64,000 nt of DNA from Acanthornis magna (Eukaryota > Chordata > Aves > Passeriformes > Acanthizidae), in contig JAWUZG010000001.1 in NCBI GenBank assembly GCA_036785705.1, positions 5,456,001-5,520,000 of the forward strand, read 5' to 3'. The notes under the pieces are model-generated. The model saw nothing but the letters and a program-made list of their open reading frames with translations, did not search any database and was not told the DNA's origin. Shown here piece by piece: positions 1 through 14,395 of this stretch (the stretch's first letter is position 1; the number at the start of each line of letters is the position of its first letter). Made by a program: the position numbers and the translations under genes.

Positions 1-1934
1 AGTTTATGTACAAGAGAACTGAGGATCAGATCTCAGCTCAGACAAATCTCCTTGGCTAAATGTGTTTGGAGTTCCATGATCTTGTATTCCACTGTCTGTT
101 CCTTTTCATCAGCTTTTCTTCACTGTCAGCTTTTCTTCAGCATTTCTTCTTAGACTTACCCATGCTGCAATCGAGACTCATCCCACTCTGCCCAGGGAGA
201 GACCAGACTGGACCTACCTTCAGCCCTTTGTGATGTTCCCAGTACTTTCCACTCCTGGCACTGTGCCCTGTGCCATCCTCACACACTGGCACAGCTGATT
301 TCAGATTGCATTTTTATACCTGGATGCTATGATCACATCATTCTGAGAAAATGCTCTGGGAAAGCAGATTTGTGCTCCAGTACTGAAATGCTGTTACACT
401 GTCTTATCTCTGACTCCGTGTAAATATTGTTGTAAAGGGTTAAGGTTTAAGTAACTTAAAATACATTATCTCTACTAAGAGGTTTTTATCAGAAAGGTAA
501 CTAAACTCACTTGAGAGGAAATTAATTTCCTTGCAGAAATCCAATACATCCATTTTCACTGGGAAGGAAAGAGAAAGAAGTAAAATCAAAAGACTGTTTT
601 CCAGATTGAGAGAAACAATGACTGTAGGTTTTGGAAAGTGATAAAGGTACTTCACACAGGACACTCACTTTTGCTTTCCTTACCCATGTGGGACTGAGCC
701 TGTATATGTCAAGCCACATCCTACAAGGTGCCAACAGCTGGGCGAAAGGGAATGTGACAGCAGTCAGCTGCTCTGGCATGTCATTGAGTTATACATCCTT
801 CCTTGATGATGTTTTTATTTCTAATGCATATTATAATAATTCTTCATTCCTATATATTTGCTATGTAAGAGTTTGTGAAGTGTGATTGGAGATTACTCTA
901 AAGTGTGTGTGACTGCTAATGACCTGCTGACTGGTGCCTGGAACTTGAGGCAATTTCCTAATCAATATTTGATTAAAAATTAGTGTGATTTGTGGTGTTT
1001 TTGTTATTAGTGATGAAAAATAACAATAGCTTTTTCTTGTCAAAATAAGAAGTACAAAAGATCCATATTTAGCATAGTGATTCTGGAACAATTTGTATTT
1101 AGCTTCTATTTTAAATTTAATAGAGTCAAACGTACTCAATCTAATTTTGACTGCTTAATTAAAATCAATGAGGCAGAACCTGAACTGTTGCTCATTGATA
1201 TTTCTCCACTAACATAATTTGGGTTACAGTAATTGATAGTATTTTGCCATTTAGATTAATCTACATCAAAACCTATTTTTCAGAATTCTGCAGGGGAGAC
1301 AAAAAAAGAAAGAGAAACCGTATCATATATACTGCCAATTATCTAAGGTCCACGATTCTACTCTAAACCTCTATGTAATTTTGTCAGTAAAATGAGTTAA
1401 TGTTGATGGGTGACATTTTTAAACCATGCACTGTTGATTTCTGTCAAATGTACTTTTTGTTCTACAAATTTCCCTTAAGCTATCCTTAGTTTTTTGAACC
1501 TAATTCTTTTCATTTGAAAATTGGCAGAAAGTGCTAAGTATTTTTTATAATAGTTATGCCAAGTCCACTGGCCCAAATTCTTCGCAAATGTAATTTGCCT
1601 GGCTTTGCAATCAGTTTAGTTTCCAGATGATTTGACTCATCGTAACTTTGAGGGAAGCACATAATGGTGACAGGGTGCCCTGGCCAGATTAACTGAATGC
1701 TTTTTAAGAGTACATGTAGCCAATGAAGAAATAAACAAAGATCATGGGGTTTGATTTAAAGCCTCTTAACTTTCTGTAATGCAATCTTTTATTTGAAGTC
1801 ATGTTCATTTCAATTTGCATGCAAGGTCCTTCAAGGTGCATAAATCTGTTTTAACTGTTTGTTCATGGAGTAATTAATCTATAGTCAGAGTTTATAATCT
1901 TCATAATCTTTCTCTTATTTTAACTATTTTACAG
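1..1934 (+). other. End of an upstream SEMA3D intron
   Basis: AT-rich non-coding sequence ending in an ACAG acceptor at 1931-1934. I looked for the preceding Sema exon, which should encode a GAKDHIF-like motif, and did not find it, so it lies upstream of the window. A CAGCTTTTCTTC motif occurs twice in near tandem around 109-138. Nothing else stands out. Confidence 0.85.
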
Positions 1935-1997
1935 ATTTACTGGCCTGCAGCAAAAGAAAAGGTAGAATTATGCAAATTAGCTGGGAAAGATGCCCAT
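1935..1997 (+). CDS. SEMA3D: SEMA3D exon (window exon 1): Sema domain, IYWPAAKE segment
   Basis: This 63-nt exon, phase 0 at both ends, encodes window residues 1-21 and opens with [20 protein letters not shown]. It is bounded by ACAG at 1931-1934 and GTAAGT at 1998. The stretch is near-identical to recalled human SEMA3D. Cys13 lies 11 residues before Cys24 in the next exon, the spacing of the first Sema-domain disulfide known for SEMA3A (Cys103-Cys114). Residues N-terminal to this point are encoded outside the window. The exon is too short to stand out as an open frame; its identity rests on the protein match and the splice sites. Confidence 0.96.
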
Positions 1998-3775
<1,778 letters not shown>

Positions 3776-4693
3776 TAACTTTCTCACTAGTCTGACATGT
3801 CAAGGGATAGCCCTCATCTTGTTTAGCATTCATCATAGATTGGAAAATACTATGTGAGTGTGTAAAAAATGACCTGACAGCAGCTTGCGTAAATAGCAGG
3901 GTAAATGGTGGATTCTGTGGGTCAGACGGCAACTCTTGTTCTCACATTTGGTATGTGCCTATCGCTTTTGAACAAAGCACTTTCCTCAGCTTTAATACAC
4001 AAAGTTCTTCGGAATGACACTTCTGTGTGATTAACTAAGTGAAGAGAACATCTAACCCAGATGTCTTCCTTTCTAGTAAGTCATTTCTGCACATACTTTC
4101 CTTACACACATTCACATACATTCAGAGTTCAAGATGAAACCTGTAGTTCTATCTTTTAATGTACATCTACCCTGTCCACAGATGGTTCCCTGTGCCTTGT
4201 GCCTGAGAGTAATATACAGTTTGAAAAGGATCTTTGAGCCTGAGTGCAGGGACAGCATCTCAGGACTTTGCAATGTGTTGCAGTTTGGTCACTAAGGAGG
4301 TGTTGGGTGTTCTCCATCACTAGTGGCATATTCCTGAGCTGAAGTTAGCAGCTGATTGGTCTTCATTTGCTGGTGACAAAGAAATCTCTATCCTAAGTGG
4401 TAAATGTTTGAGACCTAACCCCTACAACAGAAGAATTTTGGTGTTGTGTCAAGCAGCCACTTAGTACACAAGTCTCTTTTTAACTCCTATATGCGTAACA
4501 CCTTGGCTATATTTACACCACTGGCGCTGTTCTCAGACAGTGTTGAGATGTGACTGGCTGCTTGCCTGTGGTGCAGGCTCCCATTGCTGCTATAGAAATA
4601 GCTTTCTCTTTTCTTCAGGGCTGGGTGCAATTCTAGAATGTAAGAAATGAGGTTTAAAGTTAATAAATGCAATAACCTGAAACAGAATAATAA

Positions 4694-4980
4694 AATCATA
4701 GAATGGTTTGGGTTGAAAAGGGCCCCTAAAGATGATCTAGTTTCAAACCCCCTGCCATGGGCAGGGACACTTTCCACTAGACCAGGTTGCTCAAAGCCCC
4801 ATCCAAACTGGCCTTGAACACTTCCAGAGCTTCTTTGGATAATCTGTGCTGATGCCTCACCACCTCCACAGGGAATAATTTCTTCCCAATATCTAATCTA
4901 AACTTACCATATTTAATTTAAGGCTATTTCCCCTTGTTCTATCACTGATATATGGAATCAAGGTCAAATCCTCACCACTC
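4694..4980 (-). mobile_element. CR1 LINE 3'-end fragment
   Basis: Read on the plus strand it starts with TCATAGAATGGTTTGGGTTG and continues through the hallmark CR1 text: CCCCCTGCCATGGGCAGG, a run about lines of defence against GTTGCTCAAAGCCCCATCC, then TTTCTTCCCAATATCTAATC and CCCCTTGTTCTATCACT. CR1 elements end in ATTCTATG octamers, so the TCATAGAAT start marks the element's 3' end and places it on the minus strand, opposite to SEMA3D. It is 5'-truncated, as most CR1 copies are, and carries many substitutions. Subfamily not assigned. Boundaries are good to about 20 bp. Confidence 0.93.
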
Positions 4981-5004
4981 CCCCCCCCAACCCCCCAAAA
5001 AAAA
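4981..5004. repeat. C/A homopolymer run
   Basis: Eight C, two A, six C and eight A in succession, immediately beyond the 5'-truncation edge of the CR1 fragment. Likely length-variable. Confidence 0.85.
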
Positions 5005-5977
5005 GGATTAATGTGTGGCCAGATTGAGACCCATTATTATGTACCCCACAATCTGTGGGTTGGATGACCAACCCTGAGGGGCTGCCTATGCATCAGAAAA
5101 CTGAAGTTGTGAGAAATCTGCATGGTGGGTTTCTTTGCCTAATAAACTACTAATGCTCCTGGTATTGTCTGGTATATGCTGTATAATTTGGCTTACAATG
5201 AAATAATTCCGTAGACTTCTTTGATTTGCTACTTTAAATATTCCAGCTGAAGCAACTGAAATTTTAGATCCCTTGTATCATGCTGGTTTCTTAGCTGAAT
5301 GATCAAATACACAGCTGAATGAAACAGAACAGCTCTCAGCAAGAGTATAAGGCAGGCTCTGCTTTACCACTGGGTCATTAGCAAGATTCCTTATTCACTC
5401 TACCATTGCCCTCCTTCATTTCAACTACTTCATTTGTGAAGGTTGTTTTCATCAGACCTTATGAAATTATGGATTTGGTCTGACTGTTCAGTCCGGCAGC
5501 CAGTCTAGACAAGGGGTCTGTCTCAGTTAGACATGACCAATTACCTTATGAGAGGAAATGGAGGAAGAATCCTGGTATTGTATTTCCTAATCCCCTCACT
5601 GTCTCCCAGTCCTGCCTCTCCCACATTCCTCCTGGTTGCTCAGCTGCAGTGGTAGGTTGGACAGTGTTCAGCACAGAGCAGCTCTTCTACAGCCTGCTAC
5701 TGAGTTATCAGCCTAGAATGGCATCAGGCATATTTTCCATTTCCTTCCTGGAGCCCCAAATGCCCTTCAGCCACCATCCTTCCACTGCCTCTCCAGATAA
5801 ATGTGACAAGGCAGGAGGGTGCTTAGGATAGGCCCAGTGATGAGAGTTTGACAGGCAGTTGAAAATGTCTCCTTGTAGGAACTAAAGCCAAGAGTCTTAC
5901 AGGATAAGTCAAAGCATTTTTAGAGCAGATCCATTCTTTTAGTATTTCTTCTATTTTCCCTCCCTCCCCCTTTAAAG

Positions 5978-5996
5978 TTTTTTTTTTTTTTTTTTT
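5978..5996. repeat. T19 homopolymer
   Basis: Nineteen consecutive T after a C/T-rich stretch. On the minus strand it would be a poly(A), but no AATAAA precedes it there, so there is no support for a retrocopy. Confidence 0.9.
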
Positions 5997-8128
5997 AAAT
6001 TCAAATCTCTGGGTTTTAAGAACAGATAATGAATGTCTGGTAATTAGGAATCTCAGGAAGCTGTGGGATGCTTGGGAGAACCAGGGCCTGAGATAGCCTC
6101 ATGGAGACTGTGAAACCAGGCAGTGCTCTGCTGACCTTTGAAAGCTGCTGGTGGATCTGCACGGTGCTCTCCTGGCCAGTGCCAGTGCTGTGAAAACAGA
6201 GAGGAAAACAGTGTGGATCAGGTGACTCAAAACCACAGCAGACACTGCTTTTGAAGCAGTACAAATCCCCAACGGGATCACACAATTAAAGGGGATTAAA
6301 GTCCTCGTCTTGTTATTGCTCAAGTCCCTGCCAAAACTTCTCTTGGCTGGTGAAGAAGAGGCTTGGCCCGCTTGGTGCTCTTAGCCACAGCTCTCCAAGG
6401 GATGCTCTTTTCTTTGAAAGCTTTGCCCGAAGTGAAAGCCGGAGGTTAATTCTGTGTGAATGCCTGGTAGTGTCCATTAGCTTGTCTGGGTGAAGTCTGA
6501 AATACTTGATGTTGATCTATAACTCCCTTGGTCCCCTGAGTACTGCTGGGCTTGCACAGAGACTTTTCACATGTGATAAGGCAAGAGTTCCCTGAGCAGC
6601 TCAGGATGGCACATCCTAGAACAAAGGAGAATGGGACACCAGCTCAGCATTGTCAGAAAAAAAAGCCTAATTTTTAGTTTGGTTTTGTCCTTCCTGTGCT
6701 CACTTCCGTAGCCTGAGAATTAGGTTTGTCTGATACTCCACAGGTTTGGGAAGGTAACAGGAGTTTTTTTGATCATTAAATTCTGCTTTTTATGAGCTAG
6801 TATTGCTCCAGGAAATTGAATTTATGTTCCCAGATTGGAATTGATTTTTCTCTTAAGGAGCTTAATTATTCAATATCCTGGGCTTTTGTCTTCTGAGGCT
6901 ACAGAGTTTAGGAGGCACCTCAATAACATAGAAAGGTTTGGAAATTTATAATCCAATGTGCATTAAGGATGAATTCAATTAATGTGTTATGATGTCTAAT
7001 CCTATGTGGCCATCTTTGGACATACTTGCTTTTTATTTGCACTCTCCAGGCCTCTTGCAAGACAGAGATAGGGAAACAAATAATTAAAATCACTTCACCC
7101 AGTTTTAATGGTTTAAATCATGGAAGTGTTTTGATTTTTTTTAAACTGTCTTTTAAAGTTTTGTCTCTACAATAGACATTAAATCCACATTGATAGGATT
7201 TCTGAGTACTAGTGGGATTTTAAATATCACTATAGGTAGGAAAGCATGTTAAAGGAAAATATGTTAAAAGCTTTTCTGTAGGCAATGTCCCTTCTTGCAA
7301 TGGCAGCACAATTCTGAAGATCAAATCTCTATACCTGCAGAGAGTTCACTTTACTCCTCTGAGCTACCCATTTGCCTTCAGCAGGACTCACTATGGATTT
7401 CAGGCTAAGTGTACTTTCAGGAAACCACTGAAAGGGGCAAGTAAAAGAATCCTTGCTGGCAAGTCAAAACTATAATAAAGCTTCAGATGGATGCCTACAG
7501 GAATCAAGTTGTTGATTGCCCACTGAAAACATCAGGAATAATTCTAAATAATTTTTTTCTTTATCTTCCTCTATGCCCTTGTTCTGTGACCCAGGAATTA
7601 TTCACAGTATATTTGGAAACTACAAGGAAGAATCTATCCTGATATCTTTTGTATCATTAGCCTTGTTAAAAATAATAAGAGAAAGCATATGCTGCTTTCA
7701 TTTTAAAAGGGTCTGAACTGTGTCTGCTGTGAACATTATTCAGCAGTCCCTGGAGAAATTTCAGAGTCAGCCAGAATCCCTTCAGGGTCTCCTGTTGCAA
7801 CACAGTCTATCAGCACTTTCCCAAATAGAAGCCAGTGCCTTTTAAGTACAATCCAGCTTTTAATTGGAGTAGAAATGAACAATGCATCTCTTTTTTTCTG
7901 AAAATAATTGTATTTTTTTAAGATTTGTGTTTCACTATAGAGTGACCAGGGTACAGTAAAACACGGAGTGAAAAAATCCAGATATAAAACAGACACTGAC
8001 TGTAAACATCAATACTGAGATGACAGCTGCACTAACACACCTTCACTTTGTATGTTAGCAGAACAGGTCATCTAAGTGAGTTTTTCTCTGTAGCCAGACC
8101 AGGATAATGAATTTGTGTTTATTCTCAG

Positions 8129-8222
8129 GAGATGGTATTCCGTTTGGATACCCAGAACCTGGAGTCTGGCAGGTTGAAATGCCCGTTTGATCCTCAGCAG
8201 CCCTTTGCTTCAGTGATGGCAG
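8129..8222 (+). CDS. SEMA3D: SEMA3D exon (window exon 3): Sema domain
   Basis: This 94-nt exon starts in phase 0 and ends after one base of a codon. It encodes window residues 62-92, including [19 protein letters not shown] and [10 protein letters not shown], nearly identical to recalled human SEMA3D and unlike SEMA3A in this segment. Acceptor ATTCTCAG at 8121-8128, donor GTAAGG at 8223. The split codon is completed by AT from the next exon to give Asp93. Reading through the donor stays open for many codons, but no polyadenylation signal was seen close by. Confidence 0.97.
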
Positions 8223-11200
8223 GTAAGGAAGCACCAGAGCCAGGTACTTTCCTGGGACCTGGGGTGGCTCTGGATGGGAGCCTGGAGGCTCAGCAGATGT
8301 CACTGCTGGAGCTCCTCTGGCACTGGTCATGTTTCCAGTGCTGGTTTGTGCTCTCAGAGCTGGAGAAGCCTTCAGGCTGCAGACACAGAGAACTGCAAGG
8401 GCAGCAATGCAAACAGAGGCATTAGAATGGCTGTGAAGCCTCTGTCAGCTGGGCAGGAAGGAGGTTTCACACTCACCCAGTCACTGCTCCTTTAAGAGGA
8501 CAACAAAAAAACCCACATGGACAGAGAGCGTTTGAAGCCCTTGTGGGCCTCTTTCTGCAATTATCAATATGTTCTGCCCTTTGAAGTCTGCTGACATGCA
8601 CTATTTCCATAAATACGTTTCTGAGGTTTCTATTTACTCGAGTAGCCACTTCTGAAGCTGGGAGCCGAGGAACAAGATAGTGCACTCTGCCTGCTGCGTG
8701 CATCACAGCACTGTGTGGTCTGACATTTGGGGCCGAGGAATGTCAGCTTGACCTCTGGATTTCAAATCACTATAAAGAGCTACTTTTGTCATGGTTTGGT
8801 TCATAGCTTTGGACAATTTTCATTTAACTTGTCCGTCAAACATATGAATACAAGATAAGAGTGAAGCACCATGACGTTTTCATTTACAGCCAAAGAGCAG
8901 TGGTGACAATGCTTTGAAGTATCGGCCGCTCTGTGTTATAAAAAGAATATGACTAATGTTCAGTCTTTATTCTCAGATAATAAGATAGATGATTTGTGAT
9001 TCTGACCCTGCAGATGGGGCAGGACTTCCTTTATTAAAAACAATAGATTAAAGCCTATGCTTATTCTTCTCAGAGACCCCTAGTACTGTTTAATGACCAT
9101 GAAGTCTATTTTTAAAATGGGGTTCCAGAAACTTTAACTTTTTTTTTTTACTTTTTTTTTTTTAAATGCAAGCAATAGAACTCTGTGATTTATTACAGCA
9201 TTGCCCAATTTCAGTAGCGCTCTAGTGCTTTGACTGTTCCATTAAATCTTGTGAAATGAAGAAGCTGCTGTCTTTTAGCTACCTAAGACATGAACTTTGC
9301 TACATAACAATTTTTGGGTTAGGTAAAATTAATGGTCAGGGTATTCTAGTATCCCTTTTTTGACTGTGCCTAGTGTCAAATCCATCACAGTAATGTACAA
9401 GGAGCACTGTAAAGAGTTACAGGCCTGAGCTAAGAATGTGTTTTTGGTCTATGGGTGCTTACCTTATTCCCAAATTAATTAGGAGAACAGTGTCATTCAT
9501 GGATAAGATGCTCCCCGGATCTCAGGTGAGATCATTTCCCATCTCTGTCACTGATGAGCACAGTAACCTTGGCATGTCAGTTCTCTGTCTATTTTATTTA
9601 TCTGCCAAATGGCAATAAAGATTAGTTGTATCCTTCAGAGAACACTTTTTATTCAGTTATACACTTATGAGCTAATTAATATCTAACTATATTTTTACTC
9701 ATATATGTAAGTTAATGCAACTGAGTAATTTTCATTCTTTGTAGAAGTAAGTAATCTGAGTGCTACATGACATATCACCTCAAGTAAATACCACAGATAA
9801 ATTTGAAAAACTAGTCTTTTTGACTGAAAAATCACCTGCTCACCATCCATCCTCTATTACAAATTACCACTCACCAGCACTGTTCAAGACATAACTGGAA
9901 CTTGGAATGAGAGATACCGAAAGCCGAGAGAAGTGCTGAAAATGCCTTGTCAGCAGAGCCTAAGCAAGGATGGAGAATTTCTGTTGGCCCTTCAGATGTA
10001 TCGATCACCAAGTGCCTGTCAGTTAGCAAACACCAATTACCCTGCCCATTCCTCATTATGACAAATACCTTTCAGAATGCACTATTGTTTCTTTACAAAG
10101 GCAACATGCTGTCTGAAAGATGTGCTTTCCACAACTGTCATGGAAATAATACAGAAGTAACAATAATAATGAGGTAAAATGAAAGATGATAGATCTCTTT
10201 TGGACAAATAAAGTGCTTGTGGATCATGGGTTGTGGGTTGGTTTGTTGATTTTTTTGCCCTTGATCTTATTTTTTTTAATGCATTTACATCTTTTGCAAA
10301 TGAAAGCACAAACATCAGTGTTGAATGGTATTTATTCTGCATTCACTCTCAACAAAGGCTTCTCTCTAAAAGATCTTGTGAAATGTTTCCACCCTGGAGT
10401 ATCAGAAAACCTGGAGAAGGAACTTTTGGAAGTGGATTTTTATGTATCATATGCCTTTTTATAAGATTATAATTTATGATTATGAACTTTTTTGTTTTTA
10501 TGAACTCTAGGGATTTATTTTTGCAAGTCATTAAACAAAAAAAATCCTCTTCCAACCAATAAAGCTATCTTGTTATTTTACAGAAAAAGGGAGTATTGTA
10601 AAATACATAATGTGGTAAAAAAAAAAGTTCACACTGATACTGTTTCTTGGCCTGTTTTTGAAAAGCTCTGAGATCTGAAGGGAAACAGAAAATATTGTGC
10701 ATTTCTTAGTGTTTTCATTGCCCACAAAAGTGGCAGAAGAGCATATAGGGCTGCAATTGCAGCAAGCTCACGGCACTGTGTTACAGATGTAGTGTCCTTG
10801 TGAGGCAAATTCTGGCAAATCCTTATTCAAGCAAAATGCGTCATTTATTTTAGCGAGACCACTCTGTGTTAAAATGATGACAGTTGGGGTCTGTAGCTAT
10901 ATCCCTGCCGTTAACAAATTCAATAGTTGCAAGCAATTCTCACAGTGCCTGAATTCCCCTTCGTGTATTAAGTGTTGGATGGAGATCCTTGCACCAGGAA
11001 TGGGCCAAGCTGCAAAATTCCAATGGGGAAGCATCCATCCTGTTTTTCTGGCTCATGAGCAGCTAAGCCTCTGGGGCTATGGCAATCCTTGGACACAAGA
11101 GGTGTCCCTTGTCCTCACCATTGTTCCCAGGTTCATGGGATAGGGTGTTCAGATTATACCCTTAAGAGCCCAGTACGCATTAAAGCCTGGGAAATTTACT

Positions 11201-11465
11201 TTTCTGAGTGCCTAAAAGATCTGAAAATAAGGATTTGACTGTGTTGCTTCTCAGACATATAATTACAAATATTACTCTCATTTAAATTTAAGTAAATTCA
11301 CAGAACTAAGAAACACATTAAAATAAGACCCAATAATACTTTAAAGTATAAAATGAATCCACAGACCAATTAAACACAGGTGGTTTTCACCCAACAAAAT
11401 GTAAATAGTTCTAATTTTTTTTTTGTCCCACAGTTGTAGAAACCCTATTTCTTTTTCATTTGCAG
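8223..11465 (+). other. Intron 3 (3,243 bp)
   Basis: Non-coding. T-rich homopolymers sit at about 9139-9164. A stretch at roughly 8620-8940 has more CpG than its surroundings and looks unique rather than repetitive, so it is a weak candidate for a conserved element. The remainder is AT-rich and featureless. Confidence 0.88.
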
Positions 11466-11594
11466 ATGAGTATCTTTATGCTGGAACAGCTTCTGATTTC
11501 CTTGGCAAAGACACTGCTCTGACACGTTCTCTGGGCCCTTCTCACGACCACCATTACATCAGAACTGACATTTCTGAGCATTACTGGCTTACTG
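11466..11594 (+). CDS. SEMA3D: SEMA3D exon (window exon 4): Sema domain, [16 protein letters not shown] segment
   Basis: This 129-nt exon begins with the last two bases of Asp93 and ends with one base of Gly136. It encodes [17 protein letters not shown] and [20 protein letters not shown] followed by YWLTG. The histidine-rich HDHHYIRTD run is a strong SEMA3D match. The acceptor is TTGCAG at 11460-11465 after a T-rich tract at 11411-11425. The donor is GTAAGA at 11595. Confidence 0.97.
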
Positions 11595-14072
11595 GTAAGA
11601 TCCCAAACATATGCTGTTGTCATTTGCATTGTCCCTGCCTCTCTGAAGTTAATAGCTCCTTCCTTATATAAATATATGTCCGGTAACTATAAATATAGAT
11701 ATTGTATCATGGTGTCTTTGGATTATGTAGGCTTTCTTTAAAAAGCTCAGTGGAACAGAAATGCACTTGAGAAAAGTCACGGAGGTGAAAATGCTAATTA
11801 AGGGAAGAGTAGGAGCAGAAGACCTAATCATAGTTTCTGTCTTTGATCTATATATCTGTGTATAATCCTGTAACTGGAATAATATAATGACTTAAATGCA
11901 TCTATATCCAGTCTTGTTGGAATAATTCTTTTTTAAAAACTGTTTTTTCCAATCACTTGTTCAAAGCTGTTCCGTGCAGCATGTTGAAACGATAGACTAG
12001 AAATGCCATATTTTTTGGTAGATCTTTTTCTTTTCCCTTTTCCTTTTTTTTTAGGGGGAAAAATACCCTTTGTTGCTGTGAGGATCATTTTAAAACCACT
12101 AAGGGCACACTAAAATAGCTTCCCAAGCAAAACACTGCCTTTTCTTGCCCATTAAAAAACACTGCGAGCTAGTAAACCCTCTGAAAAACTGGCTGCATTT
12201 GCACCCAGCCAGTCGCAAACCACACACAGAGTAACATGGAAAACTTCACTCACAAGCTAACCCTTCTCAATTAAAGCATCCCCCTTTTAGCTGTCAGCTG
12301 TCTCTAAAGATGTGGCAACACTGGCCCTGGCTCAGGATGCCTGTGTAACTATTATGTGTGCAGTGTAAAGCCAGGGCCTGCTGACCACAGGGTTAAGTTG
12401 TCTTCCCAGCAGACAACTTCTAAAAAGGATAATTTTGCCTCTTAACTCTTTGAGACCTCAACAAAAGGAAATGTTCTTTTTTTTCCTTAATAATTTTTCC
12501 CTATCCTTTCTCTTCCTTCTTCTGTATTGTTGCCCTGAATTTCTGTCTGGGTGTAACTCCATAACCCCAGGATTTCTGCTCTGAGATGAGGAAAAAAAAA
12601 GAAAAACCACTTAAAAGTCATTTTTACCTTTCCAAACAGGAATAGCCTTTTGGACAGGTAGTAGAATCTCATACCTGACTCTGTTGACCTATCCCACTTT
12701 CATTTGCTGTGCTCAAAATCTTTCTTGTCCCACTTCTCCTATCTCCTCTCTCTCATTTGCACACACCCCTTGTGCAGTGCAGACCAGAAATGGGCTGAAA
12801 GTGATACGGACCAGGATGAGTCCTTCCAGCAGTCGGCTCTTTAATTCTAATTAGCCGTGCAACTGCATATCCAGTTTTATCACTGATGGCCTGCAGATGC
12901 TCAGCATGGAAAGGTGGCTGGGTAGCTGCTTTCCTAAGGGATGCAATAATAAGCTGAAAAGAAAGATTTACTGTGGTTTGGCCCAGAGGAGTATCTGGTG
13001 CTATCATTAGTATAGATCCACCTTGATGAGCATTACAGGGTTGAGTTCCCAGCCCAAAAGAACTTATATATTAAAAATCCAGTTCCAAAGACTTCTTTCT
13101 GTTATTATTGTTTCTTCATGAGCAGTTTGAGGCAAGGGAGCAGTACAAGAAAACAGAATAAACTGTAGGCTTGAGAAATGTTTAGATGTTTTAGTTTGGA
13201 GACTGGGTGGGGGCTGCCTGCCTTTCCACTTTCTTTTAGATTGATTCATGATTTATTCTGTTTTCACTTAAAGCGTCTGTATTTGTGAAAGTTTTCTAAG
13301 GAGAACAGTATATTAATATGTCTGGGTCTGAAAAACAGCTTTAGTGTGCTAGACTGTGAGGTGAAAATTGCCCCACACTATATAAACACTGAAGACCCCA
13401 TATATTCTTCAGGTTTACCTTGTTTCCAGCCATATAAAACCCTACCGCCACAATTCTGTCTAAGACTTCACAAACACAATCCGTTCAGTGTTATACTAAG
13501 AGGCATAGATATAAACTAGGTGCTTTTAATATTTTGAAACAGTCCTTTTAAGGTTGGAGAAAATTTTGAGTGCAGCTTGAAATGACGGAATCACTTCTGC
13601 AGTAAGCCGTAGGGTGGCCAATATATTTCTAGTTTATTGTGTAATGTTACCAATTACATGCTTTTGTGCTTTCAATCGATTTTGGTATAAAGAAAATATG
13701 TACTTGATTTCAGGTTTAAAACTCCCATCTCATCTAAAACCCCTCTTCCCTAAATCTACACCCATTTACCAAGCGTGTGTTAGACCTCCAGAAAAGTTGT
13801 ACATACTTGAATAATTGTACAGTTGGAAAGAAATTATTTCCATGCATGACTTATGTTTTATTTAGGATAAGCATAAAATGTACAGCTTGTTTTCTTCCAG
13901 AGGGCCAAGGAAGTTTTGCTATAATGCACCTTAATATTTTTGAAGTTTCGTCTTATTCTGTTTCTGGAAACCAAATTATCCTTTCCTGAGGGAAGGGAGG
14001 TAAAGACAAAGCATGAGGGAAAAATGCGTGGGATACCTTCCAGCTCCTTGCAGGACATCTCTATCTTGACTA

Positions 14073-14090
14073 ATTAAGACATGTCTTAAT
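14073..14090. promoter_or_regulatory. 18-bp perfect palindrome containing a p53-family half-site
   Basis: ATTAAGACATGTCTTAAT equals its own reverse complement. Its core, AGACATGTCT at 14077-14086, fits the p53/p63/p73 half-site RRRCWWGYYY at every position. A full response element needs two half-sites and only one is obvious. An AP-1 motif TGACTCA lies at 14152-14158 and an E-box CACGTG at 14165-14170. The match to motifs is direct; regulatory function is unproven. Confidence 0.4.
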
Positions 14091-14159
14091 CTCAGTGACT
14101 GAATAGCAGCTCCACAAAGGAGGAAAGGAGGAAGGCGGCTAATCTTTCCCATGACTCAG

Positions 14160-14395
14160 GCTCACACGTGCTCCCACTCCCGCAAGGGTGGCACTGGAGC
14201 AGAGGGGAGCGGAGCTGAGGAATCAGGAGTTCCCACAGCTGCTCCCGGAGCTCCCTTGCCTGGGGATGAGGCACGGGGGGCTGTGGCCCCTCTCCGGATG
14301 GCAAAGCCACCCACTGGAACTGAGTCTGCCCCGCGCCAGCCCCGTGGGCAGGGGAGAGCATCCTGCCAGCCCTGCACACTAAACAGCTGCACATT
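14160..14395. other. GC-rich, CpG-bearing intronic block
   Basis: GC content is clearly above that of the flanking intron and about nine CpG dinucleotides fall within 200 bp. Open frames on both strands here are a by-product of few AT-rich stop codons and show no known domain. It could be a regulatory element or an unrecognised repeat. Confidence 0.5.

Noticed and set aside
1..1934. Upstream SEMA3D exon encoding the GAKDHIF-type motif
   Set aside because: Scanned for by expected peptide and splice context and not found; it must be upstream of the window.
5978..5996. Poly(T) as the tail of a minus-strand retrocopy
   Set aside because: No AATAAA precedes it on the minus strand and no flanking duplication is present; the same holds for the T24 run at 21533-21556.
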